Assembly: GCF_000520955.1 (NCBI RefSeq)
Contig: NZ_JACC01000012.1
Span: 94,412 to 158,411, forward strand
Origin: Aquimarina pacifica
Lineage (GTDB): Bacteria > Bacteroidota > Bacteroidia > Flavobacteriales > Flavobacteriaceae
DNA: 64,000 nucleotides
Reading direction: 5' to 3'
A program made the translations under genes and the position numbers. Below the pieces are notes generated by a model. It did not search any database. It had not been told where the DNA came from and saw nothing but the letters and a program-made list of their open reading frames with translations. Within the stretch, counting starts at the first letter, position 1. Each line of letters opens with the position of its first letter. This document shows, one piece after another, positions 1 to 8,408 of this stretch.

Positions 1-1
1 A

Positions 2-214
2 GTAATGAGAGAACTTAATATAAATCAGGATATCGTAAATGTTAATGGCGGTGCTATTGCTTTAGGGCATCCGCTTGGCTGTACAGGTGCAAAATTATCG
101 GTACAACTCTTTGATGAAATGCGTAAGCGAAACATGAAAGGAAAATACGGTATGGTAACTATGTGCGTAGGTACAGGACAAGGAGCTGCTGGGATATATG
201 AATTTTTAAACTAA
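2..214 (+). CDS. Acetyl-CoA acyltransferase (thiolase), C-terminal fragment
   Basis: This is the last 70 or so codons of a gene whose beginning lies outside the window. The C-terminal thiolase signature is plain: [19 protein letters not shown] carries the active-site histidine of the GHP motif, and [14 protein letters not shown] carries the cysteine that acts as the general base. Thiolases cleave 3-ketoacyl-CoA with CoA in the last step of beta-oxidation, or condense acetyl-CoA units. An acyl-CoA dehydrogenase gene follows 85 bases downstream on the same strand, which favours a fatty-acid degradation role (FadA/FadI type). The first codon shown is not a start; the reading frame is open to the window edge. 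Confidence 0.93.
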   Translation, partial: VMRELNINQDIVNVNGGAIALGHPLGCTGAKLSVQLFDEMRKRNMKGKYGMVTMCVGTGQGAAGIYEFLN

Positions 215-299
215 GTAGAATAGAGATACAAAACCTGAGTATAAAGTACACCTACTTTATATTTTATACTCAATATGAATTATTAAAATCGGATAAAAA

Positions 300-2108
300 A
301 TGAGCGAAACAATAAACAAAGACATTCTGAGAGGAGGACAATTCCTTGTCAAAGAAACGAAATGCGAAGATGTATTTACTCCAGAAGATTTTTCTGAGGA
401 GCAAAAAATGATGCGAGATAGTGCAAAAGAATTTGTAGATCGTGAACTATGGGCACATTGGGAACGGTTTGAAAACAAAGATTATGCCTATACAGAAGAG
501 TGCATGCGTAAAGCAGGTGAACTAGGATTACTTGGAGTTTCTGTACCAGAAGCTTATGAAGGTCTTGGGATGGGGTTTGTTTCAACCATGTTAGTTTGTG
601 ATTATATATCCGGTGCCACAGGATCTTTTAGTACTGCCTTCGGAGCACATACAGGTATTGGTACTATGCCAATTACACTTTACGGAAACGAGGAACAAAA
701 ACAAAAGTACGTTCCTAAGTTAGCTACAGGAGAATGGTTCGGTGCCTATTGTTTGACAGAGCCGGGTGCAGGTTCTGATGCCAATTCGGGTAAAACAAAA
801 GCAGTATTATCTGACGATGGTAAAAACTATCTGATTTCTGGTCAAAAAATGTGGATATCTAATGCTGGTTTTTGTAGTGTGTTTATCGTCTTTGCAAGAA
901 TAGAGGATGATAAAAATATTACTGGATTTATTGTAGAAAATGACCCCTCTAATGGGATTACATTAGGAGATGAAGAGAAAAAATTAGGAATTCACTCTTC
1001 TTCTACTCGTCAGGTATTTTTTAGTGATACCAAAGTACCAGTAGAAAATATGTTATCAGAGAGAGGTAATGGGTTTAAGATTGCCATGAATGCTCTTAAT
1101 GTTGGTCGTATCAAATTAGCTGCTGCTTGTCTAGATGCACAACGTAGAGTTATTGGTGAAGCTACAAAGTATGCTAATGAGCGTATTCAGTTCAAAACAC
1201 CTATCATGAACTTTGGTGCTATCAAAGCCAAAATAGCTGATATGGCAACCAATACATACGCAGATGAGTCTGCTAGTTATCGTGCGGCAAAAAATATTGA
1301 AGATAGAATTACAATTCGTCAAGCAGAAGGCAACTCTCATCAGGAAGCAGAACTTAAAGGGGTTGAGGAATATGCAATCGAATGTTCTATCCTAAAAGTA
1401 GCTGTATCAGAAGATGTTCAAAATACTTCCGACGAAGGTTTGCAAATCTTTGGTGGTATGGGATTCTCTGCAGATACCCCGATGGAGTCTGCCTGGAGAG
1501 ATGCTCGTATAGCAAGAATATATGAAGGTACAAATGAAATCAACAGAATGTTAGCGGTAGGAATGCTAATAAAAAAGGCAATGAAAGGACATGTAGACCT
1601 TCTGGGGCCTGCAATGAAAGTTGCCGATGAACTTACTGGTATTCCTTCTTTTGATACCCCTGACTATTCGGTATTATTTTCTGAAGAAAAAGAAGTGATC
1701 GCAAAAATGAAGAAAGTGTTTCTTATGGTTGCAGGAGCTGCTATGCAAAAATTCGGAGCAAAGTTAGAAGAACATCAACAATTATTGATGGCCGCTTCTG
1801 ACATTCTTATAGAGATTTACATGGCCGAATCTACTATTCTTCGTACAGAGAAAAATGCAAAACGTTTTGGTGAAGACTCTCAAGAAACGCAAATAGCAAT
1901 GTCACAATTGTATTTATATAATGCCATTGATATCGTTATCAAAAAAGGAAAAGAAGCTATTGTTTCTTTTGCTGAAGGAGATGAGCAACGTATGATGCTA
2001 ATGGGACTGAAACGTTTTACCAAATATGCTAACCAGCCCAATGTTGTAGCATTAAGAACTAAAATTGCAGATAAAGTAGCTGCAGAAAATGGATACTGCT
2101 TTTCATAA
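300..2108 (+). CDS. Acyl-CoA dehydrogenase
   Basis: FAD-dependent enzyme that introduces the trans-2 double bond into acyl-CoA, the first step of beta-oxidation in the cytoplasm. Both family signatures are visible: YCLTEPGAGSDA near residue 150 and, near residues 385-425, QIFGGMGFSADTP followed by YEGTNEINR, whose Glu is the usual catalytic base position. At 602 residues it is longer than the 380-residue medium-chain enzymes. It has a C-terminal helical extension, as in very-long-chain-type dehydrogenases. It follows the thiolase gene on the same strand and ends before a strong hairpin terminator, so the two probably form the end of a beta-oxidation operon. Substrate chain length cannot be told from sequence. 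Confidence 0.95.
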   Translation: MSETINKDILRGGQFLVKETKCEDVFTPEDFSEEQKMMRDSAKEFVDRELWAHWERFENKDYAYTEECMRKAGELGLLGVSVPEAYEGLGMGFVSTMLVCDYISGATGSFSTAFGAHTGIGTMPITLYGNEEQKQKYVPKLATGEWFGAYCLTEPGAGSDANSGKTKAVLSDDGKNYLISGQKMWISNAGFCSVFIVFARIEDDKNITGFIVENDPSNGITLGDEEKKLGIHSSSTRQVFFSDTKVPVENMLSERGNGFKIAMNALNVGRIKLAAACLDAQRRVIGEATKYANERIQFKTPIMNFGAIKAKIADMATNTYADESASYRAAKNIEDRITIRQAEGNSHQEAELKGVEEYAIECSILKVAVSEDVQNTSDEGLQIFGGMGFSADTPMESAWRDARIARIYEGTNEINRMLAVGMLIKKAMKGHVDLLGPAMKVADELTGIPSFDTPDYSVLFSEEKEVIAKMKKVFLMVAGAAMQKFGAKLEEHQQLLMAASDILIEIYMAESTILRTEKNAKRFGEDSQETQIAMSQLYLYNAIDIVIKKGKEAIVSFAEGDEQRMMLMGLKRFTKYANQPNVVALRTKIADKVAAENGYCFS

Positions 2109-2166
2109 GCAACATTGCCATCCCTGAGGCTTTAAATCAGGGAATTGTTTGATTTTGATTTAAGAC

Positions 2167-2199
2167 ACCACTTTTCTACCTAAGAAAAGTGGTTTTTTA
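2167..2199 (+). terminator. Rho-independent terminator after the acyl-CoA dehydrogenase
   Basis: An 11-bp perfect stem (ACCACTTTTCT paired with AGAAAAGTGGT) with a 5-base loop is followed by a run of T. It lies about 60 bases after the acyl-CoA dehydrogenase stop and closes that operon. Confidence 0.85.
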
Positions 2200-2463
2200 T
2201 TTCCAAAAAAGACATACACCAAAAGAGTTATTAGGATGAATCATTTAACAACTAATATGATATTTAAATAGCCTATTCTGATACTCCCAAATACTCTTTT
2301 TCTCCTTTCCCTATATTGCTTCATCACTTATACAAATAGTTTTCAATACGTTACAATTATATATATCATACAATCAAAGAATAAAAAATAAAAGCTTGGT
2401 AATTTATTATGAAATCACATGACATAAAACTAGAGCATAAGAAAACATATTACTTTATCTATT
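2200..2463. other. Intergenic stretch, no gene seen
   Basis: With the terminator region before it, this makes a gap of about 350 bases. It is AT-rich, contains only short stop-riddled frames, and shows no RNA gene fold or repeat that I could recognise. Confidence 0.6.
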
Positions 2464-2658
2464 CTATGCACATACCAAATTAGAATGTTCCGGCATCCCT
2501 AAATACGATATGATCATTTCTATTTGTTTGGGTGTATAACAACGAGAACGATATTCACCTATTTTGTTTTCAAAAGGCCTAACCCAATTGGCAAATGTTT
2601 TGTCGGTAACAGCGTATGCTTGAGCAATTGTTTTTTTTGACGTTGACTTGTATTTCAT
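2464..2658 (-). CDS. Small HTH-like protein of unknown function (64 aa)
   Basis: A 64-residue basic protein that I do not recognise by name. Its first half (SKKTIAQAYAVTDKTFANWV) reads like a helix-turn-helix in which a second helix fixes a tryptophan-bearing recognition helix. Its second half contains YTPKQIEMIISYLG, a pattern seen in small flavobacterial DNA-binding-like proteins. It sits alone on the minus strand next to a divergently transcribed CI/LexA-like regulator, so a regulatory role is plausible but is inference only. The A-rich, Lys-rich start and preserved reading frame argue that it is a real gene; very short length keeps confidence moderate. Confidence 0.6.
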   Translation of the reverse strand: MKYKSTSKKTIAQAYAVTDKTFANWVRPFENKIGEYRSRCYTPKQIEMIISYLGMPEHSNLVCA

Positions 2659-2922
2659 AGAGTTTTTGGTTTTAAAAAGTTTATGAATAAAGATTAATAT
2701 CTGTGATTGTTGCCTTTTTTATACATACGGCAATATGTTGTAATTTTATATTTTGTTTCTTTTACTACTTTTTTTTTAATGTGTAATGTATCTAATCAGT
2801 GTAAAACCATTTTTGAACAATTAAAGATTCAAAATTTTCAACTTACACATACCATTATTATATATTCTCTTCTATCATCTACTGTTATATATAGTTAAAA
2901 AAGAATTTTGTTTATTTTTTTG

Positions 2923-2937
2923 TATCTTTGAATCAAA
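2923..2937 (+). promoter_or_regulatory. Candidate promoter -7 element with overlapping inverted repeat
   Basis: TATCTTTG (2923-2930) fits the Bacteroidota TAnnTTTG -7 consensus. It overlaps TTTGAATCAAA (2927-2937), an inverted repeat of TTTGA. The expected -33 TTG at the normal distance is not clear. The position would give the S24 regulator gene a leader of about 120 bases. Confidence 0.45.
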
Positions 2938-3013
2938 TACAAAACAAATATAGTACAAAATAATAAACAAAACAACATTAAAGTTTACTATATTGAACTA
3001 TTTAATTTATTTT

Positions 3014-3026
3014 TTTGAATTTCAAA
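3014..3026. promoter_or_regulatory. Candidate operator palindrome upstream of the S24 regulator
   Basis: TTTGAA-T-TTCAAA is a perfect inverted repeat 31 bases before the regulator start. It resembles the TTTGA-A-TCAAA repeat over the promoter, and a third partial copy (GATTCAAAA) follows at 3033. CI/LexA-type regulators commonly repress their own gene through repeated operators, so autoregulation is a reasonable inference. Confidence 0.35.
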
Positions 3027-3056
3027 TAATTAGATTCAAAATTTTAACTCTCGCAT

Positions 3057-3785
3057 ATGGACCTACAGAAAATCAAAGAAGTAGCAGATCAAAAAGGTAA
3101 ACTTATTAAGGATTTAATAGAAAGTACGGGTATTAAGAAAGGGACTCTCTTTAATTACATGAAAGGCAAAACCCCAATAACACTCGAAGCCTTTCTTAAA
3201 ATATCCAATGTTTTAGAAGTGACTCCTTTCGAACTTTTAGAAAAAGTTCAAAATATTAAACTTGATACTACCGCTAGTCAATTATTACAAAATATAGAAT
3301 CAAAGCGAAATACCAATACTATCAATCCTCATAATGTAAACGTAATGATGATCCCTTTAATAAATCAATATGCCTATGCAGGATATCTAAATAGTTTTAC
3401 TGACACTACTTATATAGAGGACCTACCAAAAATGCCATACCTAGCAGATAGAGAATACAAAGGTAATTATGTGTTTTTTGAAGTAAAAGGAGATTCTATG
3501 GACAATGAGAGTTATGAAAGCTATCTAGAAAGCGACCTTATTCTATGTCGAGAGGTGCGACAAGACTTTTGGAGCAGTAAATTACATATTAATAAATGGG
3601 ATTTTGTAATTGTACACAAAACAGAAGGGATATTACTAAAGAGAATATCAAATCACAATGTAGAACAAGGGATACTTACATTACATTCATTAAATAATTA
3701 TTACAATGATTTTGAGGTACACCTCAAAGATGTTGCAAAAATATTCAATGTTGTTGATGTACGAAGACACCGAAACCGGAGATAA
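3057..3785 (+). CDS. CI/LexA-like transcriptional regulator: HTH plus S24 peptidase domain
   Basis: A 242-residue DNA-binding protein. Residues 1-65 form an XRE-type helix-turn-helix (GIKKGTLFNYMKGKTPITLEAF). Residues 98-230 form an S24/LexA-type domain with the serine in GDSM (S147) and the lysine in ILLKR (K195), the Ser-Lys pair used for self-cleavage. An Ala-Gly pair (A108-G109 in NQYAYAGYL) lies about 38 residues before the serine, where LexA and CI have their scissile bond. Regulators of this class answer DNA damage or other stress by autocleavage. No phage genes surround it, so it is probably a chromosomal regulator rather than a prophage repressor. Its targets are unknown. Confidence 0.85.
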   Translation: MDLQKIKEVADQKGKLIKDLIESTGIKKGTLFNYMKGKTPITLEAFLKISNVLEVTPFELLEKVQNIKLDTTASQLLQNIESKRNTNTINPHNVNVMMIPLINQYAYAGYLNSFTDTTYIEDLPKMPYLADREYKGNYVFFEVKGDSMDNESYESYLESDLILCREVRQDFWSSKLHINKWDFVIVHKTEGILLKRISNHNVEQGILTLHSLNNYYNDFEVHLKDVAKIFNVVDVRRHRNRR

Positions 3786-3872
3786 TTCTGACCCTTTTTA
3801 CAACAAACCTGAGAATTAAAATCCGTAAAACCGAAATAAGTAATATTATGGATGAAATAAAATAGTCAAACA

Positions 3873-4652
3873 ATGGAAATCTCAAAAAATATAGGATTGG
3901 TACTTTCTGGTGGAGGCTTTAAGGGAGTAGCCCACATTGGTGCGATACGCGCAATAGAAGAGGCTGGTATTAAGCCTACCCATATCTCAGGTACAAGTGC
4001 AGGAGCTATAGTAGGGGCTTTATATGCCGGTGGATATTCAACTCAAACTATTAAAGACTTTTTTTACAGCACAACCATATTTAAATTAAATAAATTTACT
4101 CGAAAAAAACCAGGAGTTTTGGACTCTGAAAAATTTGCTGAAGATCTAGCTACATTTTTTCCTGAGAATACTTTTGAAGCATTACAAAAACAACTTTATA
4201 TTACTGCTACGAATTTGGTAGAAGGAACACGAAAAATTTTCAGTAGCGGATCACTTATTAACCCAATAATAGCTTCGGCAGCATTTCCAGGGATTTTTTC
4301 GCCAGTAATGATCAATAACGAATTATATGCCGATGGTGGGATCTTAGACAATTTTCCCGTCTCTCCTCTTATCAAAAATTGTGATTTGATCATAGGTATA
4401 GATGTATCTCCTATTAAAAAACCAAAAATAACAGATTTTAAACATTCATATAATGTAATACAGCGAGCATACTATTTGCGTACTATGCCTAACTCAGAGT
4501 CCCTATTTAACCACTGTAACATTATAGTTCAACCAACGGTCCTTGCTAATTATGGGATATTTAGTAGCACCAAATTAGATGAAGTATTTGATATTGGTTA
4601 CCAGGAAGCAAAAAAACAATTAGAAATTTATAAAAAACAAGAAAGGTCATGA
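3873..4652 (+). CDS. Patatin-like phospholipase
   Basis: A 259-residue serine lipid acyl hydrolase of the patatin/RssA class. The oxyanion-hole motif GGGFKG is at residues 13-18, the nucleophile motif GTSAG has its serine at S42, and the catalytic aspartate is in DGG at D154, so the Ser-Asp dyad is complete. No signal peptide is visible, so it should act in the cytoplasm or at the inner membrane face. Its stop overlaps the start of a Crp/Fnr regulator gene by four bases (ATGA), so the two are translationally coupled. The link between a lipase and this regulator is unexplained; the lipid substrate cannot be inferred. Confidence 0.92.
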   Translation: MEISKNIGLVLSGGGFKGVAHIGAIRAIEEAGIKPTHISGTSAGAIVGALYAGGYSTQTIKDFFYSTTIFKLNKFTRKKPGVLDSEKFAEDLATFFPENTFEALQKQLYITATNLVEGTRKIFSSGSLINPIIASAAFPGIFSPVMINNELYADGGILDNFPVSPLIKNCDLIIGIDVSPIKKPKITDFKHSYNVIQRAYYLRTMPNSESLFNHCNIIVQPTVLANYGIFSSTKLDEVFDIGYQEAKKQLEIYKKQERS

Positions 4653-5281
4653 TTCAATTATTAAAGGACAATTATGGCAATCTTTTCGAAAAAGAATTAC
4701 TGTTAGAAATTAATGGAGTGGGTACCTTTAAAACCATCCCTGAGGGATTTACAATTATACGACCTGGGAGCTATACCACATCTATGCCTCTTATTATAGA
4801 AGGAGCTATAAAAATCATTAGAGAAGACGCTAATGGAGATGAGTTATTATTGTATTTTTTAGAAAAGGGTGATACTTGTGCAATGACACTCTCTTGCTGC
4901 TTTGGGCAACATAAAAGCGAGATAAAAGCCATTACTGAGACCGAAACTACTCTAATCATGATTCCCATAAGAAAAATGGAAGAATGGATTACAAAGTACT
5001 ACTCATGGAGAAATTTTGTTTTTGAGAGCTATCACAATCGCTTACTAGAGGCTATAGAAACCATTGACAGTATTGCTTTTCTGAACATGGATGAACGCTT
5101 ACTAAAATATTTAAAAAACAAAACAAAAATCAATCAGAATACTATTATAAAAAACACACATCAAGAAATTGCATACGATCTGCATACATCTAGAGTTGTT
5201 ATATCTAGGTTACTTAAAAAACTCGAAAATGAAGGAAAAATACAACTTAACAGAAATAGTATAGAAATCATCTCCCTATAA
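4649..5281 (+). CDS. Crp/Fnr-family transcriptional regulator
   Basis: A 210-residue regulator. Residues 25-130 form the cyclic-nucleotide-binding-like beta-roll and residues 145-205 a winged helix (HQEIAYDLHTSRVVISRLLKKLE). No N-terminal cysteine cluster like that of oxygen-sensing Fnr is seen, although a CC pair (SCC, about residue 90) lies in the sensor domain and could respond to thiols or sulfur species. It overlaps the patatin gene by four bases. The genes that follow encode persulfide/sulfur functions and carry a GTAAC-N4-GTTAC palindrome in each upstream region, a spacing that suits a Crp/Fnr dimer. I infer that this protein controls them. Confidence 0.9.
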   Translation: MIQLLKDNYGNLFEKELLLEINGVGTFKTIPEGFTIIRPGSYTTSMPLIIEGAIKIIREDANGDELLLYFLEKGDTCAMTLSCCFGQHKSEIKAITETETTLIMIPIRKMEEWITKYYSWRNFVFESYHNRLLEAIETIDSIAFLNMDERLLKYLKNKTKINQNTIIKNTHQEIAYDLHTSRVVISRLLKKLENEGKIQLNRNSIEIISL

Positions 5282-5401
5282 CTGCCCTCCAGAACACCTC
5301 CTTTATAAATTACCTAGTAAAAATTTCAATAGTAGTTATAACATACTGCCCTCCTTATGTTATCAATAAAAAACACCCTACTCTCTTTATAATTAGACTC
5401 T

Positions 5402-5415
5402 GTAACAAATGTTAC
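5402..5415. promoter_or_regulatory. Crp/Fnr-type palindrome GTAAC-N4-GTTAC (site 1)
   Basis: The perfect 5-bp arms GTAAC/GTTAC with the 4-base spacer AAAT lie 94 bases before the MBL-rhodanese start. The same arms recur at 7050-7063 ahead of the next gene. The neighbouring Crp/Fnr gene is the obvious candidate binder (inference). Confidence 0.6.
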
Positions 5416-5508
5416 TATACTTTGAGGTTTTAAGAAGTATTTTTGAAAATAAAATTTTAAAAAACTTACCTTCTTCCCCTAAATCGGGAATCATACATAT
5501 TAAAACCT

Positions 5509-6915
5509 ATGAAAGTAGAACAAATATATACAGGATGCCTTGCTCAGGGAGCATATTATATAGAGAGCAATGGTGAAGCAGCAATTATAGATCCTTTACG
5601 AGAAGTACTCCCCTATTTACAGAGAGCCAAAAACGATAATGCCACTATAAAATATATTTTTGAAACTCATTTTCATGCAGATTTTGTAAGTGGTCATGTT
5701 ACTTTAGCAAAAGAAACTGGTGCCTCTATCATTTATGGACCCAATGCTAACCCATCATTTGAAGCTATAATTGCTGAAGACAAACAAGAGTTTCCTTTGG
5801 GAAATTGTACAATTATTGCATTACATACACCTGGCCATACGCTAGAGAGTACAACATACCTTCTTCGTGATGAACAAGGAAAAGACCACGCTATTTTTAG
5901 TGGAGATACTCTTTTTCTGGGTGATGTTGGGAGACCAGACTTGGCACAAAAATCAGCTGATATGACACAAGAAGACTTAGCCAGTATACTCTATGATAGC
6001 CTTCGTACTCAAATCATGCCTTTATCTAACGATATAATTGTATACCCAGCTCACGGTGCAGGATCTGCATGTGGCAAAAATATGATGAAAGAAACTATTG
6101 ACACGCTAGGGAACCAAAAAAAAATCAATTATGCTCTTAGAGCTAACATGACCAGAGAAGAATTCATAAAAGAAGTTACAGATGGTTTACTACCTCCTCC
6201 ATCGTACTTCCCTTTGAATGTAAAAATGAATAAAGAAGGATATGAAGATATTGACACCGTATTAGAACGAGGAAAACGCCCTCTTTCACCCGACGAATTT
6301 GAGGACCTCGCCAATAAATCAGGCGCAATTATATTAGACGTTCGTAACCAAAGTGAGTACATCAAAGGACATATACCACGCTCTATTTTTATTGGACTTG
6401 GCGGTGATTTTGCTCCGTGGGTTGGCGCATTAATTGCCGATGTACAACATCCTATTTTACTTGTGACACCAGAAGGAAAAGAAGAAGAGAGTATAATTAG
6501 ACTTTCGCGTGTAGGTTTTGACAAAACACTAGGATATCTAAAAGGTGGTTTTCCCGCTTGGAAAAAAGCCACTAAAGAATATGATATAATAGATTCTATC
6601 ACTGCATTAGATTTACAAAAAATCATAACTGATTCTGAAGTTCAGGTTTTTGACGTTCGAAAAGAAAGCGAATTTCTTTCCGGACATATTAACAATGCAA
6701 AAAACACCCCTTTGGATGCTATTAATGATCACTTAACCAAGTATCCCGAAAACAATAGCTTCTATGTACATTGTGCAGGCGGTTACAGATCTGTGATTGC
6801 AGCATCCATATTAAAAAGTCGAGGCATCCATAATCTTGTCAATGTTGAAGGTGGAATTGGAGCCATTAAAAAAACATCTATAAAAATGACTGGAGCTACT
6901 TGCTCTCAAAAATAA
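5509..6915 (+). CDS. MBL-fold persulfide dioxygenase-like protein with two rhodanese domains
   Basis: A 468-residue cytoplasmic protein. Residues 1-230 are a metallo-beta-lactamase domain of the ETHE1/glyoxalase-II-like class: THFHAD (H54, H56, D58), H63, TPGHT (H110), SGDTLF (D133) and YPAHG (H182). Residues 260-360 are a rhodanese domain whose active-site cysteine loop reads LVTPEG, so it has no cysteine and is presumably inactive. Residues 365-455 are a second rhodanese with the intact loop HCAGGYR (C422). Such fusions oxidise glutathione or other persulfides and move sulfane sulfur. The two YeeE/YedE genes downstream support a sulfide/persulfide detoxification role. The upstream palindrome suggests Crp/Fnr control. 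Confidence 0.9.
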   Translation: MKVEQIYTGCLAQGAYYIESNGEAAIIDPLREVLPYLQRAKNDNATIKYIFETHFHADFVSGHVTLAKETGASIIYGPNANPSFEAIIAEDKQEFPLGNCTIIALHTPGHTLESTTYLLRDEQGKDHAIFSGDTLFLGDVGRPDLAQKSADMTQEDLASILYDSLRTQIMPLSNDIIVYPAHGAGSACGKNMMKETIDTLGNQKKINYALRANMTREEFIKEVTDGLLPPPSYFPLNVKMNKEGYEDIDTVLERGKRPLSPDEFEDLANKSGAIILDVRNQSEYIKGHIPRSIFIGLGGDFAPWVGALIADVQHPILLVTPEGKEEESIIRLSRVGFDKTLGYLKGGFPAWKKATKEYDIIDSITALDLQKIITDSEVQVFDVRKESEFLSGHINNAKNTPLDAINDHLTKYPENNSFYVHCAGGYRSVIAASILKSRGIHNLVNVEGGIGAIKKTSIKMTGATCSQK

Positions 6916-7049
6916 TACAACAAGTATACTAAGACTTATATGTAGTAATTAATAAAAACACAATTTGCTGTGAATTAATAATTTTAATACCTCAAAAAAC
7001 AAACAAACTGTTACAAATCACAGCTTTAAGAACAAAAGCATACCTCTTT

Positions 7050-7063
7050 GTAACAAAAGTTAC
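7050..7063. promoter_or_regulatory. Crp/Fnr-type palindrome GTAAC-N4-GTTAC (site 2)
   Basis: The same perfect arms as site 1, spacer AAAA, 50 bases before the first YeeE/YedE gene. Two copies of a 14-base palindrome differing only in the spacer, each ahead of a sulfur gene and near a Crp/Fnr gene, are unlikely by chance in AT-rich DNA. Confidence 0.6.
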
Positions 7064-7112
7064 TGACCAAAGCTATATAATTCAATTTATTTACAAATAA
7101 ATTATACGCTAT

Positions 7113-7670
7113 ATGGATCAACTATATCAACCATGGCCATGGTACATTTCGGGGCCACTAATTGCATGGGTATTACTCGCTTTACTTTTTGTAGGTAAAA
7201 AATTCGGAATGTCATCAAACTTAAAAACTATTTGTACAATTTGTGGTGCAGGAAAAGTTTCTTCTTTTTTTAGAGTAGACTGGAAATCTCAACTCTGGAA
7301 TTTAGTGGTAGTTCTTGGTGTTATTATTGGTGGATTTATTGGAAGCACATATCTATCTAGAGACACATCTGTAAACATCTCGCAGGCAACGAAAGACCAC
7401 CTCAAATCGATGGGAATTACCGATGCTGGCACTAATTTCTTACCAGAGATGTTGTTTTCAAATGATATATTATCAAATCCAAAAGCCTGTATATCATTAA
7501 TCGTCGGTGGTCTATTGGTCGGTTTTGGAGCTAGATATGCTAACGGATGCACATCAGGTCATGCTATTTCTGGGTTAAGTAACTTGCAACTACCATCTCT
7601 AATTGCCGTAATAGGTTTTTTTATCGGAGGATTAATAATGGTTCACCTTCTTTTTCCATTAATTTTCTAA
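7113..7670 (+). CDS. YeeE/YedE-family sulfur transport protein, first half
   Basis: A 185-residue integral membrane protein with about four hydrophobic segments. The family hallmark GARYANGCTSGHAISGL near residues 145-160 contains the conserved cysteine that relays sulfur in YeeE (thiosulfate) and PmpA/PmpB-like transporters. In many bacteria the full transporter is split into two half-size proteins; the next gene supplies the other half. It lies downstream of the MBL-rhodanese gene with its own upstream palindrome at 7050. Substrate (thiosulfate, sulfide or persulfide) is not decided by sequence. The start is the only in-frame ATG before the first membrane segment. Confidence 0.88.
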   Translation: MDQLYQPWPWYISGPLIAWVLLALLFVGKKFGMSSNLKTICTICGAGKVSSFFRVDWKSQLWNLVVVLGVIIGGFIGSTYLSRDTSVNISQATKDHLKSMGITDAGTNFLPEMLFSNDILSNPKACISLIVGGLLVGFGARYANGCTSGHAISGLSNLQLPSLIAVIGFFIGGLIMVHLLFPLIF

Positions 7671-7736
7671 AATCAAATCAAATAACCATCACGATTAATA
7701 ATATCATCAAAAGTAATAATCGTTAAAAATTAATCA

Positions 7737-8150
7737 ATGAAATTTATAACATATCTCTGTATTGGTATCTTCTTTGGGATTATATTAGTAAAATCAGAAG
7801 TTGCATCATGGTTTAGAATTTATGAAATGTTTCAATTTGAATCTATTCATATGTACGGAATTATTGGTTCTGCTATCCTAAGTGGTATTCTAATCATACA
7901 ATTTATAAAAAGACTACAACTAAAATCTATTTATGGAAAAGAGATCAACATTCCTGCGAAAGAAAAAACGATATTCAGATATATCTTTGGCGGCATTATC
8001 TTTGGATTAGGTTGGGCTCTAGCCGGTGCATGCCCTGGTCCTATGTTCGCTCTTTTGGGCGCTGGATACATTCCTATAACACTAGTTATTCTGTCATCTA
8101 TTTTAGGAACTTTTTTATATGGATTGATAAAAAACAAATTGCCTCATTAA
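7737..8150 (+). CDS. YeeE/YedE-family sulfur transport protein, second half (DUF6691-like)
   Basis: A 137-residue membrane protein with roughly four helices and the conserved motif GLGWALAGACPGPMFALLGAG around residues 90-112, whose cysteine matches the second sulfur-relay cysteine of YeeE. It starts 66 bases after the first half and is surely its partner in one transporter. Together with the MBL-rhodanese protein it makes a pmpAB-like sulfur module. Transcription ends at the bidirectional hairpin near 8317. Confidence 0.87.
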   Translation: MKFITYLCIGIFFGIILVKSEVASWFRIYEMFQFESIHMYGIIGSAILSGILIIQFIKRLQLKSIYGKEINIPAKEKTIFRYIFGGIIFGLGWALAGACPGPMFALLGAGYIPITLVILSSILGTFLYGLIKNKLPH

Positions 8151-8296
8151 GCTTTCTTCCTACTATAAAAGAAATACGAAGCTTTTCTAAAAAACACAAA
8201 AATAGACGGGTTTGACAATTACCTATTTATAAATGAACAGACATCATAAAGCTTATTTTTAGGTAAAAACAGGTTTTACAGTTTAAAAATAGCAAC

Positions 8297-8340
8297 AAAA
8301 AAACACCCAATAAATACTATTTATTGGGTGTTCTAATATT
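8297..8340. terminator. Bidirectional rho-independent terminator
   Basis: A perfect 13-bp stem (8302-8314 with 8320-8332, AACACCCAATAAA/TTTATTGGGTGTT) has an A-run on its left and a T-rich tract on its right. It can therefore end both the plus-strand sulfur genes and the minus-strand lipoprotein gene. Confidence 0.85.
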
Positions 8341-8408
8341 TTTATTGACTTTGTATTTACATAATTTTTCTTACCAACAAGTAATAAGATCCTAAGAGAG
8401 TTACCCCC

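Larger units (their letters stand above)
2659..3056. other. Intergenic control region between small HTH gene and S24 regulator
   Basis: About 400 bases of very AT-rich DNA. It holds a TATCTTTG -7-like element and several related TTTGA/TCAAA inverted repeats (listed separately). A 63-codon open frame on the plus strand (2707-2898) lacks any recognisable protein character and is not called. Confidence 0.6.

Noticed and set aside
2707..2898. 63-codon plus-strand frame in the regulator control region
   Set aside because: Hydrophobic run of random AT-rich codons with an implausible start context; it lies inside a promoter region.
3057..3785. Prophage repressor indicating an integrated phage
   Set aside because: No integrase, structural or lysis genes and no attachment-like repeats surround it.
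6129..6626. 165-codon antisense frame inside the MBL-rhodanese gene
   Set aside because: It is a mirror frame of a conserved coding region with no protein character of its own.
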